From JBGSIZ01 sp041742255 (lineage in GTDB: Bacteria; Pseudomonadota; Alphaproteobacteria; Rhodobacterales; Rhodobacteraceae), in contig JBGSIZ010000013.1 of the NCBI GenBank assembly GCA_041742255.1, forward strand, positions 1-27,108: a DNA stretch of 27,108 bases. Reading direction: 5' to 3'. A program made the translations under genes and the position numbers. The notes beneath the pieces are model-generated. The model made no database searches, had not been told where the DNA came from, and saw only the letters and a list, made by a program, of their open reading frames with translations. This document shows, one piece after another, positions 14,530 through 22,601 of this stretch (position 1 is its first letter; each line of letters starts with the position of its first letter).

Positions 14530-16188
14530 TTATGATTTGTCGAGCCGAAGCGCCAAAAACGGCTGCCAAGGGCCAAGATGCAAGTGTCCGTCCGTCGAAA
14601 TATGGGCACCGCCAAGGTCGGCCCCGATGGCGCGCCACTGTCCGGGCGGCACTATGGCCTCGGACGGGGTATCGCTAAGATTGAAGATGCACAAAATGGT
14701 GTCACCGCCATCGGTCCGCGTGAACTGGGCCACGTCGCCTTTGGCCGTCACAGGGCCTTGGGCACCACGCGCCAGCGCCGCATTGGCATGACGAAACGCA
14801 ATCGCGCGGCGATAATGATGCAATACCGCGGCAGGGTCATCCTCTTGGGCGGCGGCGGAGAGGGACAGGTGTTCGGACGGCACGGGCAACCACGGACGGG
14901 CCGTGCTGAACCCACCGTTCTGGTTTGACGGCTCCCACACCATGGGCGTGCGGCATCCATCCCGGCCCTTGAATTCTGGCCAGAATTCAATGCCATAGGG
15001 GTCTTTCAGGTCCTCAAACGGCACATCCGCCTCGGGCAGGGCCAGTTCTTCGCCCTGATACAAGCACACAGACCCGCGCAGGCACATGATCAACGTCGCA
15101 TAGGCCCGCGCAGCGGCGGGGGTCAGGTCCCAGCGGGTGACATGGCGGATCACGTCATGGTTGGAAAACGCCCAACAGGGCCACGCATCCGGGGCCGCCT
15201 GATCCAGCCGGGCAAAGGTGTCGGCCAACGACGCCGCGGTCAGGCGGGCGGGTTGCAGGGTTTCAAACGGGTAACACATCTGCACCTTATCGCCGCCGGA
15301 TGTGTATTCGGCCATAATGTCCAATCCGCGTTGGGCATCGCCCACCTCGCCCACGGCGGCGGCCCCGAATGGGTCCAGAACGGCACGGAACCTGCGCAAA
15401 AACTCCAGATTTTCAGGCTGGTTCTTGGAATACAGGTGTTCCTGGTGGTTGTAAGGGTTCACCGACGGGGCAATCGTGTTGTTGCGGGCCTCGGGCGGCA
15501 GGGCAGGATTGTCGCGCAACAACTTGTCCGCAAAGTAGAAATTGATGGTGTCCAACCGGAACCCATCCACGCCCCGGTTCAACCAGAACCGTTCCACATC
15601 CAGCAGCGCATCCTGCACGGCGGGTTCGTGGAAATTCAGATCGGGCTGCGAAACAAGGAAATTATGCATGTAATACTGTTCCCGTCGCCCGTCCCATTGC
15701 CACGCCGATCCACCAAAAATGGCCAACCAGTTGTTGGGCGGGGTGCCGTCGGGTTTGGGATCCGCCCAGACATACCAATCCGCCTTGGGGTTGGTGCGGT
15801 TCTGGCGGCTTTCCTTGAACCACGCGTGGGCGTCGCTGGTGTGGGACAACACAAGGTCGATCATCACCCGGATGCCCAACCGATGGGCCGTCTCCACCAC
15901 CGCGTCGAAATCTGCGAGCGTCCCGAACATCGGGTCAACATCGCAGTAATCCGACACGTCATAGCCGAAGTCCTTCATCGGCGAGGTAAAGAATGGGCTG
16001 ATCCAGATGGCATCCACGCCCAGCGACGCGATATAGGGCAACCGTTGCACGATCCCCGCCAAATCGCCGACCCCGTCACCGTTGCTGTCCTGATAACTGC
16101 GCGGATAGATCTGATAAATCACGGCCCCCCGCCACCATTCGGCGTCCGGGACGATGCTGGGGGCCACGATGGGCGCGGATACGGTCAT
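14530..16188 (-). CDS. aglA: Alpha-glucosidase AglA (glycoside hydrolase family 13)
   Basis: A 552-residue cytoplasmic enzyme releasing glucose from alpha-glucosides imported by the same operon. The GH13 barrel starts at WWRGAVIYQIYPRSYQD (18-34). Conserved regions are DLVLSHTSD (111-119), GFRLD with nucleophile Asp213, VGEVGD with acid/base Glu281, and FSNHD with stabiliser Asp345. No signal peptide is seen, so substrates are cleaved after uptake. Length is typical of oligo-1,6-glucosidase/alpha-glucosidase members. It lies 18 bases after aglG. Preference among sucrose, maltose, trehalose or glucosylglycerol-type substrates cannot be read off. Confidence 0.92.
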   Translation of the reverse strand: MTVSAPIVAPSIVPDAEWWRGAVIYQIYPRSYQDSNGDGVGDLAGIVQRLPYIASLGVDAIWISPFFTSPMKDFGYDVSDYCDVDPMFGTLADFDAVVETAHRLGIRVMIDLVLSHTSDAHAWFKESRQNRTNPKADWYVWADPKPDGTPPNNWLAIFGGSAWQWDGRREQYYMHNFLVSQPDLNFHEPAVQDALLDVERFWLNRGVDGFRLDTINFYFADKLLRDNPALPPEARNNTIAPSVNPYNHQEHLYSKNQPENLEFLRRFRAVLDPFGAAAVGEVGDAQRGLDIMAEYTSGGDKVQMCYPFETLQPARLTAASLADTFARLDQAAPDAWPCWAFSNHDVIRHVTRWDLTPAAARAYATLIMCLRGSVCLYQGEELALPEADVPFEDLKDPYGIEFWPEFKGRDGCRTPMVWEPSNQNGGFSTARPWLPVPSEHLSLSAAAQEDDPAAVLHHYRRAIAFRHANAALARGAQGPVTAKGDVAQFTRTDGGDTILCIFNLSDTPSEAIVPPGQWRAIGADLGGAHISTDGHLHLGPWQPFLALRLDKS

Positions 16189-16206
16189 GTCGGCTGTCCT
16201 GACGGT

Positions 16207-17352
16207 TTACTTGACGGACCCGGCCAACAGGCCCCGGACCAGATATTTCTGCATGGCGAAAAACACGACCAACGGCACGGCGATGGACACAAACGCGGCG
16301 GTGGCCAAAATCTCCCAATTGCCGCCACGGGTGCCCAGCAATTCGATGATCTGTTTGGTCATGACCGTGGTTTCCCCGGTGGAGTCGATCAGGAACACCA
16401 GCGACACCAACAAGTCATTCCACGTCCACAAGAACTGGAAAATCGCGAATGAGGCGAGGGCAGGAAACGACAGCGGCAGGATGATCTTGGTGAAAATCTG
16501 GAAATCGGTCGCGCCGTCCACTTTGGCGTTTTCGATGATGTCGCGCGGCAGACCCACCATGTAGTTGCGCAACAAATAGATGGCGAGCGGCAAGCCAAAG
16601 CCTGTGTGGGCCATCCAGACGCCCAGATACCCCTTTCCAATGCCGATCGCGTTGTGGAATTTCAACAGTGGGATCAGGGCCAATTGCAGCGGCACCACCA
16701 ACAACCCCACAATGATCGCAATCAGCAACGCGCGCCCCGGAAAATCCATCCAGGCCAAGGCATAGGCAGCAAAGGCCGCCACAAGGATCGGGATGATGGT
16801 CGCGGGCACGGTAACGGTCAGGGTGTTGAAAAACGCCTTGGACATGCCTTGTATATTGGCGGGGTCAAACAGCATGGTGTCATAGTTCGCGAGCGTGAAT
16901 TCCGGCGGCGTGACCGCCGTTGCAAACACCCGCTGCCCGCGCCCGGACATTTCGACCGGGGACGACCAGACATAATCGCCGTTTTCCTGCACGGTGATCG
17001 TGGCACCTTCGCCCAGATCGGCGGTGTCGCCTGCCTGATAGGTCGAAATCTCGCGCGAGGACGTGCCCCACACCGAAATTTTGGCATCACCCGCCGTGCC
17101 AAACAAATTGCCCTCAATCACATAAACGCCGTCGCGGGCCACCTGCACATCCGGGTCATCGGTGCGCAGCGTCAGGTTCTGTTCGGACGGGAACATCGCC
17201 TTCCACCAGCCAGATGTCGAAATCTGGTCCGCCGTGCGGAACGACGACACAAACAGACCCAGCGTCGGGAACAGCCAGAGCGCCACCAGCACGACGACAG
17301 AAATCTGGACGGCCCATGTCAGCAGCGGGTTTTTTCCGGCAATACTATCCAT
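16207..17352 (-). CDS. aglG: Alpha-glucoside ABC transporter permease AglG
   Basis: A 381-residue inner-membrane permease of the MalG class. TM1 is at about 12-34. A periplasmic insertion of about 95 residues follows (about 40-135, beta-rich, with GDTADLGEGATITVQENGDYVW), as is usual for AglG and longer than in MalG. Five further helices come after it. The EAA coupling loop (DIIENAKVDGATDFQIFTKIILP) contacts AglK. Two starts are possible: GTG 17355 and ATG 17352. I chose the ATG, which shares one base with the aglF stop (TGATG) and lies 8 bases after AAGGAG. Tight overlap implies translational coupling to aglF. Confidence 0.9.
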   Translation of the reverse strand: MDSIAGKNPLLTWAVQISVVVLVALWLFPTLGLFVSSFRTADQISTSGWWKAMFPSEQNLTLRTDDPDVQVARDGVYVIEGNLFGTAGDAKISVWGTSSREISTYQAGDTADLGEGATITVQENGDYVWSSPVEMSGRGQRVFATAVTPPEFTLANYDTMLFDPANIQGMSKAFFNTLTVTVPATIIPILVAAFAAYALAWMDFPGRALLIAIIVGLLVVPLQLALIPLLKFHNAIGIGKGYLGVWMAHTGFGLPLAIYLLRNYMVGLPRDIIENAKVDGATDFQIFTKIILPLSFPALASFAIFQFLWTWNDLLVSLVFLIDSTGETTVMTKQIIELLGTRGGNWEILATAAFVSIAVPLVVFFAMQKYLVRGLLAGSVK

Positions 17353-18596
17353 CACTGCATCTCCTTGCGGGCGTTGTAGACGTTCCAGATCAGGATCGGG
17401 GTCACCAGCAGCATGATGATCATGGCACTGGCCGACCCCACGCCCCAGTCATTGGCGCGAAACAGCTTGTCGAACATGTAATTGGCCAGAACCTGCGTTT
17501 CCCACTGACCGTTTGTCATGGCAAACACGATATCAAACACCTTGAGAACGACGATGGTGATCGTGGTCCAGACCACAACGATGGTGCCCATGATCTGTGG
17601 CACCTTGATCTGAAAGAAAATCTGGAACGGATTTGCGCCGTCGATGATCGCGGCCTCCACGGTTTCCTCGGGGATACCGCGCAATGCGGCTGACAGGATC
17701 ACCATGGCAAACCCTGTCTGAATCCAGATCAGCACGACCATCAGGAAAAAGCTGTTCCAGAACGGAATAGTCAACCATGTTTGGGGCGTGCCATAGGCAA
17801 AATCGACGCCAAACACCGCAAAGATTGACCGCACCGACAGATAAATCAGCCAGATCGCTGCCCCGGCCACGAAAAGGCGCAAGGGAACCGTCCAGACCGA
17901 CAACGCCTCACCCGTGCGGCGGGACACAAGCGGGCGGGAAAACAACCATCCCACATAGGCCACGATGGCCGCAAACCCCGCAAGGATGAGGGCCGGCACG
18001 ATACGGAGTATAAAGAACGATCCCACTCCGCCCTCGAACTGCAACCAGACAGCGTTCAGAACGCCAATCTGCTGCTGGTCCACGGGCCGGGTGTCGTAGA
18101 TCAGTTTGAAAATGACGGCGGCCCCAACAAACGAAATCGCCATCGGCATGAAAATCAATGACTTGGCCACCGATCCCCAGGAAATCCGGTCCGTCAACTG
18201 CGCGGCCAGCAGGCCAAACGCGGTCGCCGCCGCAGGCACCACGATCAGCCACATCATGTTGTTGCGCAAGGCTTCCCAGAACTTGGTTTCGCCAAACATC
18301 TGGCGGTAATTGTCCAGGCCGACCCAGACATAGCCACCACCCGGCACCCGTTCCGTCAGCGACAGCCGGACGGTTTCCACCACCGGATACGCGAGGTAAA
18401 GGCCCAGAGCGAGCAAGGCAGGCGCCAGAAACAGCCACGGCCGGATCTGATTGGCGCGGTTGATGTTCCGCCCGGCGTTCGGACCCTTGGCAGGGAACAG
18501 AACCTTGTCCAGAAAAACGTTGGAGAAGTAGAAATATCCGACACAGGCGCCGACACCGACGACGATCGTGACAAGTCCCAAAAGTGCTGGATTCAT
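17352..18596 (-). CDS. aglF: Alpha-glucoside ABC transporter permease AglF with an inserted helix pair
   Basis: A 414-residue inner-membrane permease of the MalF class. It has an extra N-terminal helix (about 5-24) and the core permease from about 52 (RPWLFLAPALLALGLYLAYP). The EAA loop is at about 309-331 (PEETVEAAIIDGANPFQIFFQ). Between the third and fourth core helices there is an insertion of about 75 residues (about 190-265) with two more hydrophobic stretches (200-219, 237-256) and a charged connector (RPLVSRRTGEA). That makes it longer than a typical AglF. GGGAGGGAG precedes the ATG at 18596. A 97-base gap with a strong hairpin separates it from aglE. Confidence 0.9.
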   Translation of the reverse strand: MNPALLGLVTIVVGVGACVGYFYFSNVFLDKVLFPAKGPNAGRNINRANQIRPWLFLAPALLALGLYLAYPVVETVRLSLTERVPGGGYVWVGLDNYRQMFGETKFWEALRNNMMWLIVVPAAATAFGLLAAQLTDRISWGSVAKSLIFMPMAISFVGAAVIFKLIYDTRPVDQQQIGVLNAVWLQFEGGVGSFFILRIVPALILAGFAAIVAYVGWLFSRPLVSRRTGEALSVWTVPLRLFVAGAAIWLIYLSVRSIFAVFGVDFAYGTPQTWLTIPFWNSFFLMVVLIWIQTGFAMVILSAALRGIPEETVEAAIIDGANPFQIFFQIKVPQIMGTIVVVWTTITIVVLKVFDIVFAMTNGQWETQVLANYMFDKLFRANDWGVGSASAMIIMLLVTPILIWNVYNARKEMQ

Positions 18597-18647
18597 GGCT
18601 CCCTCCCCGAAGCGATGATGTGATGGCGCGGTGTTCCGCAGCCAGCA

Positions 18648-18674
18648 GGCAACCCGGGGGACCCCCGGATTGCC
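18648..18674 (-). promoter_or_regulatory. Strong intercistronic stem-loop between aglE and aglF
   Basis: In the mRNA (minus strand), GGCAATCCGGGG pairs with CCCCGGGTTGCC over 12 pairs (one U-G) around a 3-base loop, starting about 20 bases after the aglE stop. No U-tract follows, so it is probably not a full terminator. Such hairpins behind binding-protein genes commonly protect the upstream message or cause partial termination, giving more binding protein than permease. Confidence 0.65.
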
Positions 18675-18693
18675 CGTTGTCAGAGGGCGTTGT

Positions 18694-19959
18694 TTACTTC
18701 AACGCGTCCCACGATGCCTGAATGTCGTCGGCCACGGCCTGCGCATCCTTGCCACCCGCATAGTCAACCATGCCTGTCCAGAACGACCCGGCACCAACGC
18801 CACCCGGCATCAGATCGGACCCGTCAAAGCGGAACGTGGTCGCGCCCAACAGGATCTCGTTCATCTTGCGCAGGGTCGGATCGGCGAATGCATCTGCGTT
18901 GACACCCTTGTGCGGCGTCAGGAAGCCCGAGCGGGCCATCCAGATTTCATGCGCTTCGGGGGTCTGCAAATACGCGATCAGGTCGTTGGCGGCCTGATTG
19001 GGGTTGGTGATGGCCCAAAGGGTGCCCGCACCCAGAACCGGCGCGCCGAGGTCTTTTTCAGAATATGCCGGGAAGTAGAAGAAATCCGCATCTTCGCCGA
19101 CAACGGTGCCTTCGGGGAAGAATGCCGGGATGAACGACGCCTGACGGTGCATGTAGCACTGGGGGGGCGACGCAAACAGACCCTTGGGGCTGTCCCGGAA
19201 ATCGGTCGAGGCCACAGCACCGGCGCCGCCTGCGACATAGGCATCGTTACGGGCAAAGGCACCGAATTCACCAATCGCGGCCACAACTTCGGGGCTGTTG
19301 AACGGCAGTTCGTTGGACACCCACGCGTCATAAACGGCGGGGGTCTGCGTGCGCAGCATCATGTCTTCGACCCAGTCGGTCGCGGGCCAACCGGTGGCAC
19401 CGCCCGAACCCAGACCGATGCACCACGGCGTGCCGCCGTCTGCGACGATCTGATCGGTCAGCGTTTTCAGCTCTTCCATGGTTGTGGGCACTTCATAGCC
19501 CGCATCTTCGAAATTCTCGGGCGAGAACCAGACCAGCGACTTTACGTCGACCTTGTAGAAGAACCCATACAGGTTTTCTGCGCCATCGGCCCCGGCATAA
19601 GTGCCCAGATCGACCCAGGACTGACCCGCGGCATAGTTTTCGCGGACCCAGTCAGCGGTGCCATCGGCCAGCGGCGTCAGGAACCCACGGCTTGCCATGT
19701 CGGACGCAAGGCCGGGCTGCGGGAACACGGCGACGTTGGGCGCGGACCCTGCTTCGGCGTCGATGACGATCTGCTGCTCAAAGCTGTCAGACCCGACATA
19801 GCGCACGTCATGGCCGGACTTTTCGGCAAAAACCGACAGCACGGCTTCGACGTTTTCCTGATCCGGGCCCAGCCAGGGTCCGAAAACGGTCAACTGTTCC
19901 GCCTGCGCGACAGTCCCGAGCGCCATTGCCGCAGCACTCGCGTAAAGTGTCTTTTTCAT
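18694..19959 (-). CDS. aglE: Alpha-glucoside-binding periplasmic protein AglE
   Basis: A 421-residue extracellular solute-binding protein (family 1) that delivers alpha-glucosides to AglFGK. The N-terminus MKKTLYASAAAMALGTVAQAE is a Sec signal peptide, cleaved probably after AQA. The start is ATG 19959, 8 bases after GGAGG; the frame stays open upstream to 20010 but that would bury the signal peptide. The mature part begins QLTVFGPWLGPDQENVEAVL and contains GGATGWPATDWVEDM, typical of AglE-like proteins. It is the first gene of the operon, with a LacI-type operator 65 bases upstream and a hairpin behind it. Confidence 0.93.
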   Translation of the reverse strand: MKKTLYASAAAMALGTVAQAEQLTVFGPWLGPDQENVEAVLSVFAEKSGHDVRYVGSDSFEQQIVIDAEAGSAPNVAVFPQPGLASDMASRGFLTPLADGTADWVRENYAAGQSWVDLGTYAGADGAENLYGFFYKVDVKSLVWFSPENFEDAGYEVPTTMEELKTLTDQIVADGGTPWCIGLGSGGATGWPATDWVEDMMLRTQTPAVYDAWVSNELPFNSPEVVAAIGEFGAFARNDAYVAGGAGAVASTDFRDSPKGLFASPPQCYMHRQASFIPAFFPEGTVVGEDADFFYFPAYSEKDLGAPVLGAGTLWAITNPNQAANDLIAYLQTPEAHEIWMARSGFLTPHKGVNADAFADPTLRKMNEILLGATTFRFDGSDLMPGGVGAGSFWTGMVDYAGGKDAQAVADDIQASWDALK

Positions 19960-20023
19960 GGATAATCCTCCCGTTCGCGCGTTGCCGCGCATGTTCACAA
20001 CCCGCGCCACGATGGAATCGTTT

Positions 20024-20035
20024 CAAAGCGCTTTG
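20024..20035. promoter_or_regulatory. AglR operator in front of aglE
   Basis: CAAAGCGCTTTG is a perfect 12-bp palindrome with the central CG step typical of LacI-family operators. It lies just downstream of the candidate aglE -10 box, where a bound repressor would block initiation. Confidence 0.75.
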
Positions 20036-20045
20036 GGCGTAATAC

Positions 20046-20074
20046 AAATGTGCGAACCGGGCCCCATCTGTCAA
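20046..20074 (-). promoter_or_regulatory. Candidate aglE promoter
   Basis: On the minus strand a consensus -35 TTGACA (20074-20069) is followed after 17 bases by ACATTT (20051-20046), a weak -10. Its position relative to the operator supports it; the -10 match is poor. Confidence 0.4.
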
Positions 20075-20148
20075 TCCACTTGACGAAAAACATCTGATAA
20101 CAAGACCTTCTTCGCAGTTGCAGCAATTCGGGCCGCTGCGTTTAGGCT

Positions 20149-20177
20149 TTGACGCGCGGCACCGGGCTTTGTAGCGT
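20149..20177 (+). promoter_or_regulatory. Candidate aglR promoter
   Basis: TTGACG (20149-20154), a 17-base spacer, then TAGCGT (20172-20177). The operator at 20192 begins 14 bases after the -10, the same arrangement as on the aglE side. Confidence 0.4.
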
Positions 20178-20191
20178 AGCACAGCAAATTG

Positions 20192-20201
20192 AAAGCGCTT
20201 T
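20192..20201. promoter_or_regulatory. AglR operator in front of aglR
   Basis: AAAGCGCTTT is a perfect 10-bp palindrome sharing its core with the aglE-side operator. It ends 15 bases before the aglR ATG, implying autoregulation of aglR-bgl-glk. Confidence 0.72.
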
Positions 20202-20216
20202 GGTCCGTCAAACCCC

Positions 20217-21269
20217 ATGAATCTAAAAGAACTGTCAAAGAATCTGGGGCTAAGCCAAACCACGGTAAGCCGGGCTTTGAACGGCTATCCAGAGGTCAAT
20301 GAAGCCACGCGCGAACGGGTCTTGCGTGCTGCAGAGCGGCATAACTACCGGCCCAACACGCGCGCCAAGGGGCTGGCGACGGGTCGCGCGCTGGCCATCG
20401 GACATGTGATCCCGATCGCGGGCAAACATGAGATGGTGAACAATCCGATCTTTGGGGACTTTGTGGCCGGGGCGGGCGAAACCTACACCTTGCACGGCTA
20501 CGATATGGTCCTGTCCATCGTGGCCGCCGAAAACGAGGAACACATCTACCGCACGCTCAAGTCGCGGGGCACTGTGGACGGCGTGGTGGTCCACGCCCCG
20601 ATGATGCAGGATGCGCGGTTGCCGTTGTTGACGGACATCGGCCTGCCGTTTGTGGTGCATGGCCGGGTCAGCGGATCGTCCGCCGCCTATAACTGGGTCG
20701 ATGTGAACAACCGCAGCGCGTTTGAACGGGCGACCAACTTTCTCCTCGACCTCGGGCATCGCCGGATCGGGCTGATCAACGGCCTTGAATACATGGATTT
20801 TGCGTTTCGGCGGCGGACCGGGTATCAAAACGCGCTTGAACAGCGGGGCATTGCGGCGGACCCTGCCCTGATGGTGTCGGACGATATGACCGAGGTGTTC
20901 GGCTATCGGTCCACCCTCGACATGATGCAAAACCCGGACCCGCCGACAGCCTTCCTCGTCTCCTCGATGATCTGTGCCATCGGTGTGCGGCGCGCGGTCG
21001 AAGAACGGGGGCTGCGTGTGGGGCGGGACGTGTCGATCGTCACGCACGATGACGAACTGTCCTATCTGCAAAACGGCAAGGACGTGCCGATTTTCACGGC
21101 AACCCGGTCTTCGGTGCGCGACGCCGGGCGCCGGGTGGCTGAAATGCTGCTCCGCCACATCGCCGACCCCGGCTTGGCCCCCCAGACCGAACTGCTCGAG
21201 GCGCAGTTGATGGTTGGGCAATCCACCGGTCCGGTCCCCCTTCGCACGCACTTGAAAGAACAATCATGA
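20217..21269 (+). CDS. aglR: LacI-family transcriptional regulator AglR
   Basis: A 350-residue regulator. The N-terminal helix-turn-helix (LKELSKNLGLSQTTVSRALNG, about 3-23) and hinge helix (YRPNTRAKGLATGRA) are standard LacI elements. Residues about 60-340 form the periplasmic-binding-protein-like effector domain (DLGHRRIGLING; FLVSSMICAIGVRRAVEERGLRVGRDVSIVTHDDE). It is divergent from aglE and is expected to repress both directions via the two AAAGCGCTTT sites until a glucoside binds. It overlaps the GH1 gene by the four bases ATGA, so regulator, glucosidase and kinase are co-expressed. No clear ribosome binding site precedes its ATG, suggesting low translation. Confidence 0.92.
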   Translation: MNLKELSKNLGLSQTTVSRALNGYPEVNEATRERVLRAAERHNYRPNTRAKGLATGRALAIGHVIPIAGKHEMVNNPIFGDFVAGAGETYTLHGYDMVLSIVAAENEEHIYRTLKSRGTVDGVVVHAPMMQDARLPLLTDIGLPFVVHGRVSGSSAAYNWVDVNNRSAFERATNFLLDLGHRRIGLINGLEYMDFAFRRRTGYQNALEQRGIAADPALMVSDDMTEVFGYRSTLDMMQNPDPPTAFLVSSMICAIGVRRAVEERGLRVGRDVSIVTHDDELSYLQNGKDVPIFTATRSSVRDAGRRVAEMLLRHIADPGLAPQTELLEAQLMVGQSTGPVPLRTHLKEQS

Positions 21270-22600
21270 CATTCTCCCGCCAAGACTTCCCGCCCGGCTT
21301 CTTGTTCGGTGCCGCAACCGCCGCGTATCAGATCGAAGGGTCGGCCTTTGGCGGGGCCGGTTCCAGCCATTGGGACACTTTCGCCGCCACCCCCGGCAAC
21401 GTGGTGCGCAGTGAAGACGGCGCGCGGGCTTGCGACCATTACCACCTGTGGCAAGGTGATCTGGACCTGCTCAAGGACGGCGGATTTGACGCCTATCGGT
21501 TTTCGACCTCTTGGGCGCGGGTCATGCCCGAAGGGCCCGGTGCCCCAAATGCCGAAGGGTTGGATTTCTACGACCGTCTGGTGGACGGCATGCTGGAACG
21601 CGGGCTGAAACCGTTTCACACCCTCTACCACTGGGAAATGCCCTCCCCCCTCGCCGATCTTGGGGGCTGGACCAACCGGGATGTGGCCTTGTGGTTTGCC
21701 GATTTCGCCGAAGTGATTTCGGGCCGGATCGGCGACCGGGTCGCGACCACGGCGACAATCAACGAACCGTGGTGCGTGGCGTTCCTGTCGCATTACCTTG
21801 GCCACCATGCACCCGGATTGCGGGATGTGCGGGCGGCGGCGCGCGCGATGCACCACGTTCTTCTGGGGCACGGGGCCGCCGTCGAACGTCTGCGCGGGAT
21901 GGGGCAACCCAACCTCGGCATCGTTCTCAACTTTGACCATTCCACTCCCGCAACCGACAAACCCGAAGACGTGGCGGCGGCCGATCTGCAAGACGCGATC
22001 TTCAACCGCTGGTTCATCGAAGGCATCACACGCGGCACCTACCCGGACGAAGCGATGACCGTGTTCGGACCCTACATGCCGAAAAACTGGCAGGATGACA
22101 TGGCCCTTATTGGGCAACCGCTCGACTGGCTGGGGGTCAATTACTACACCCGGCACATTTTCCGACACAATCCGGACCTGCCCTTTCCCCATGTCGAAGA
22201 CGTGCGCGGCGACCTGCCCCGCACCCAGATGGATTGGGAGATTTACCCCGACGGCCTGCACCATTTCCTGACCCGGATGGCGCGCGACTATGTCGGCGAT
22301 CTGCCGCTTTATGTCACCGAGAACGGTATGGCATGGGCCGACACCGTTGAAAACGGCGCAGTTTACGACCCGGACCGTATCGATTTCGCCATGCGTCACA
22401 TCGAGGCCACACGCCGCGCCATCAATGACGGGGCCAATGTGGCCGGGTTTTTCTATTGGTCACTTCTCGACAACTACGAATGGGCGCTGGGGTATGAAAA
22501 ACGGTTCGGGCTGGTCCACGTCGATTTTGACAGCTTGAAGCGGGTCCCGAAAGCGTCCTATCACGCGCTCAAGACGTGCTTGACCAAACAGGACATCTGA
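21266..22600 (+). CDS. Glycoside hydrolase family 1 beta-glucosidase
   Basis: A 444-residue cytoplasmic (beta/alpha)8 retaining glycosidase. The N-terminal signature FLFGAATAAYQIEGSA (13-28) is present, the acid/base is Glu167 in TINEPW, and the nucleophile is Glu352 in YVTENGMAW. The C-terminal Trp and Glu of the glucose site appear in YWSLLDNYEWALGYEKRFGL. No signal peptide. It overlaps aglR by ATGA and is followed one base later by glk. GH1 enzymes mostly cleave beta-glucosides, whereas the divergent operon imports alpha-glucosides, so the locus probably handles both linkages through one glucose-producing route. Confidence 0.93.
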   Translation: MTFSRQDFPPGFLFGAATAAYQIEGSAFGGAGSSHWDTFAATPGNVVRSEDGARACDHYHLWQGDLDLLKDGGFDAYRFSTSWARVMPEGPGAPNAEGLDFYDRLVDGMLERGLKPFHTLYHWEMPSPLADLGGWTNRDVALWFADFAEVISGRIGDRVATTATINEPWCVAFLSHYLGHHAPGLRDVRAAARAMHHVLLGHGAAVERLRGMGQPNLGIVLNFDHSTPATDKPEDVAAADLQDAIFNRWFIEGITRGTYPDEAMTVFGPYMPKNWQDDMALIGQPLDWLGVNYYTRHIFRHNPDLPFPHVEDVRGDLPRTQMDWEIYPDGLHHFLTRMARDYVGDLPLYVTENGMAWADTVENGAVYDPDRIDFAMRHIEATRRAINDGANVAGFFYWSLLDNYEWALGYEKRFGLVHVDFDSLKRVPKASYHALKTCLTKQDI

Positions 22601-22601
22601 T

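Noticed and set aside
15142..16452. 436-codon open frame on the plus strand
   Set aside because: Antisense to aglA and aglG; product is His/Gln/Gly-rich with no domain.
18648..18674. Terminator after aglE
   Set aside because: The hairpin is strong but no U-tract follows, and aglF, aglG, aglA and aglK continue on the same strand without a new operator. Listed as a regulatory stem-loop instead.
18631..19965. 444-codon open frame on the plus strand
   Set aside because: Antisense to aglE, which has a signal peptide and a strong ribosome binding site; the product is Arg/Gly-rich with no motif.
21062..22399. 445-codon open frame on the minus strand
   Set aside because: Fully antisense to aglR and the GH1 gene, whose catalytic motifs are intact; no recognisable domain.
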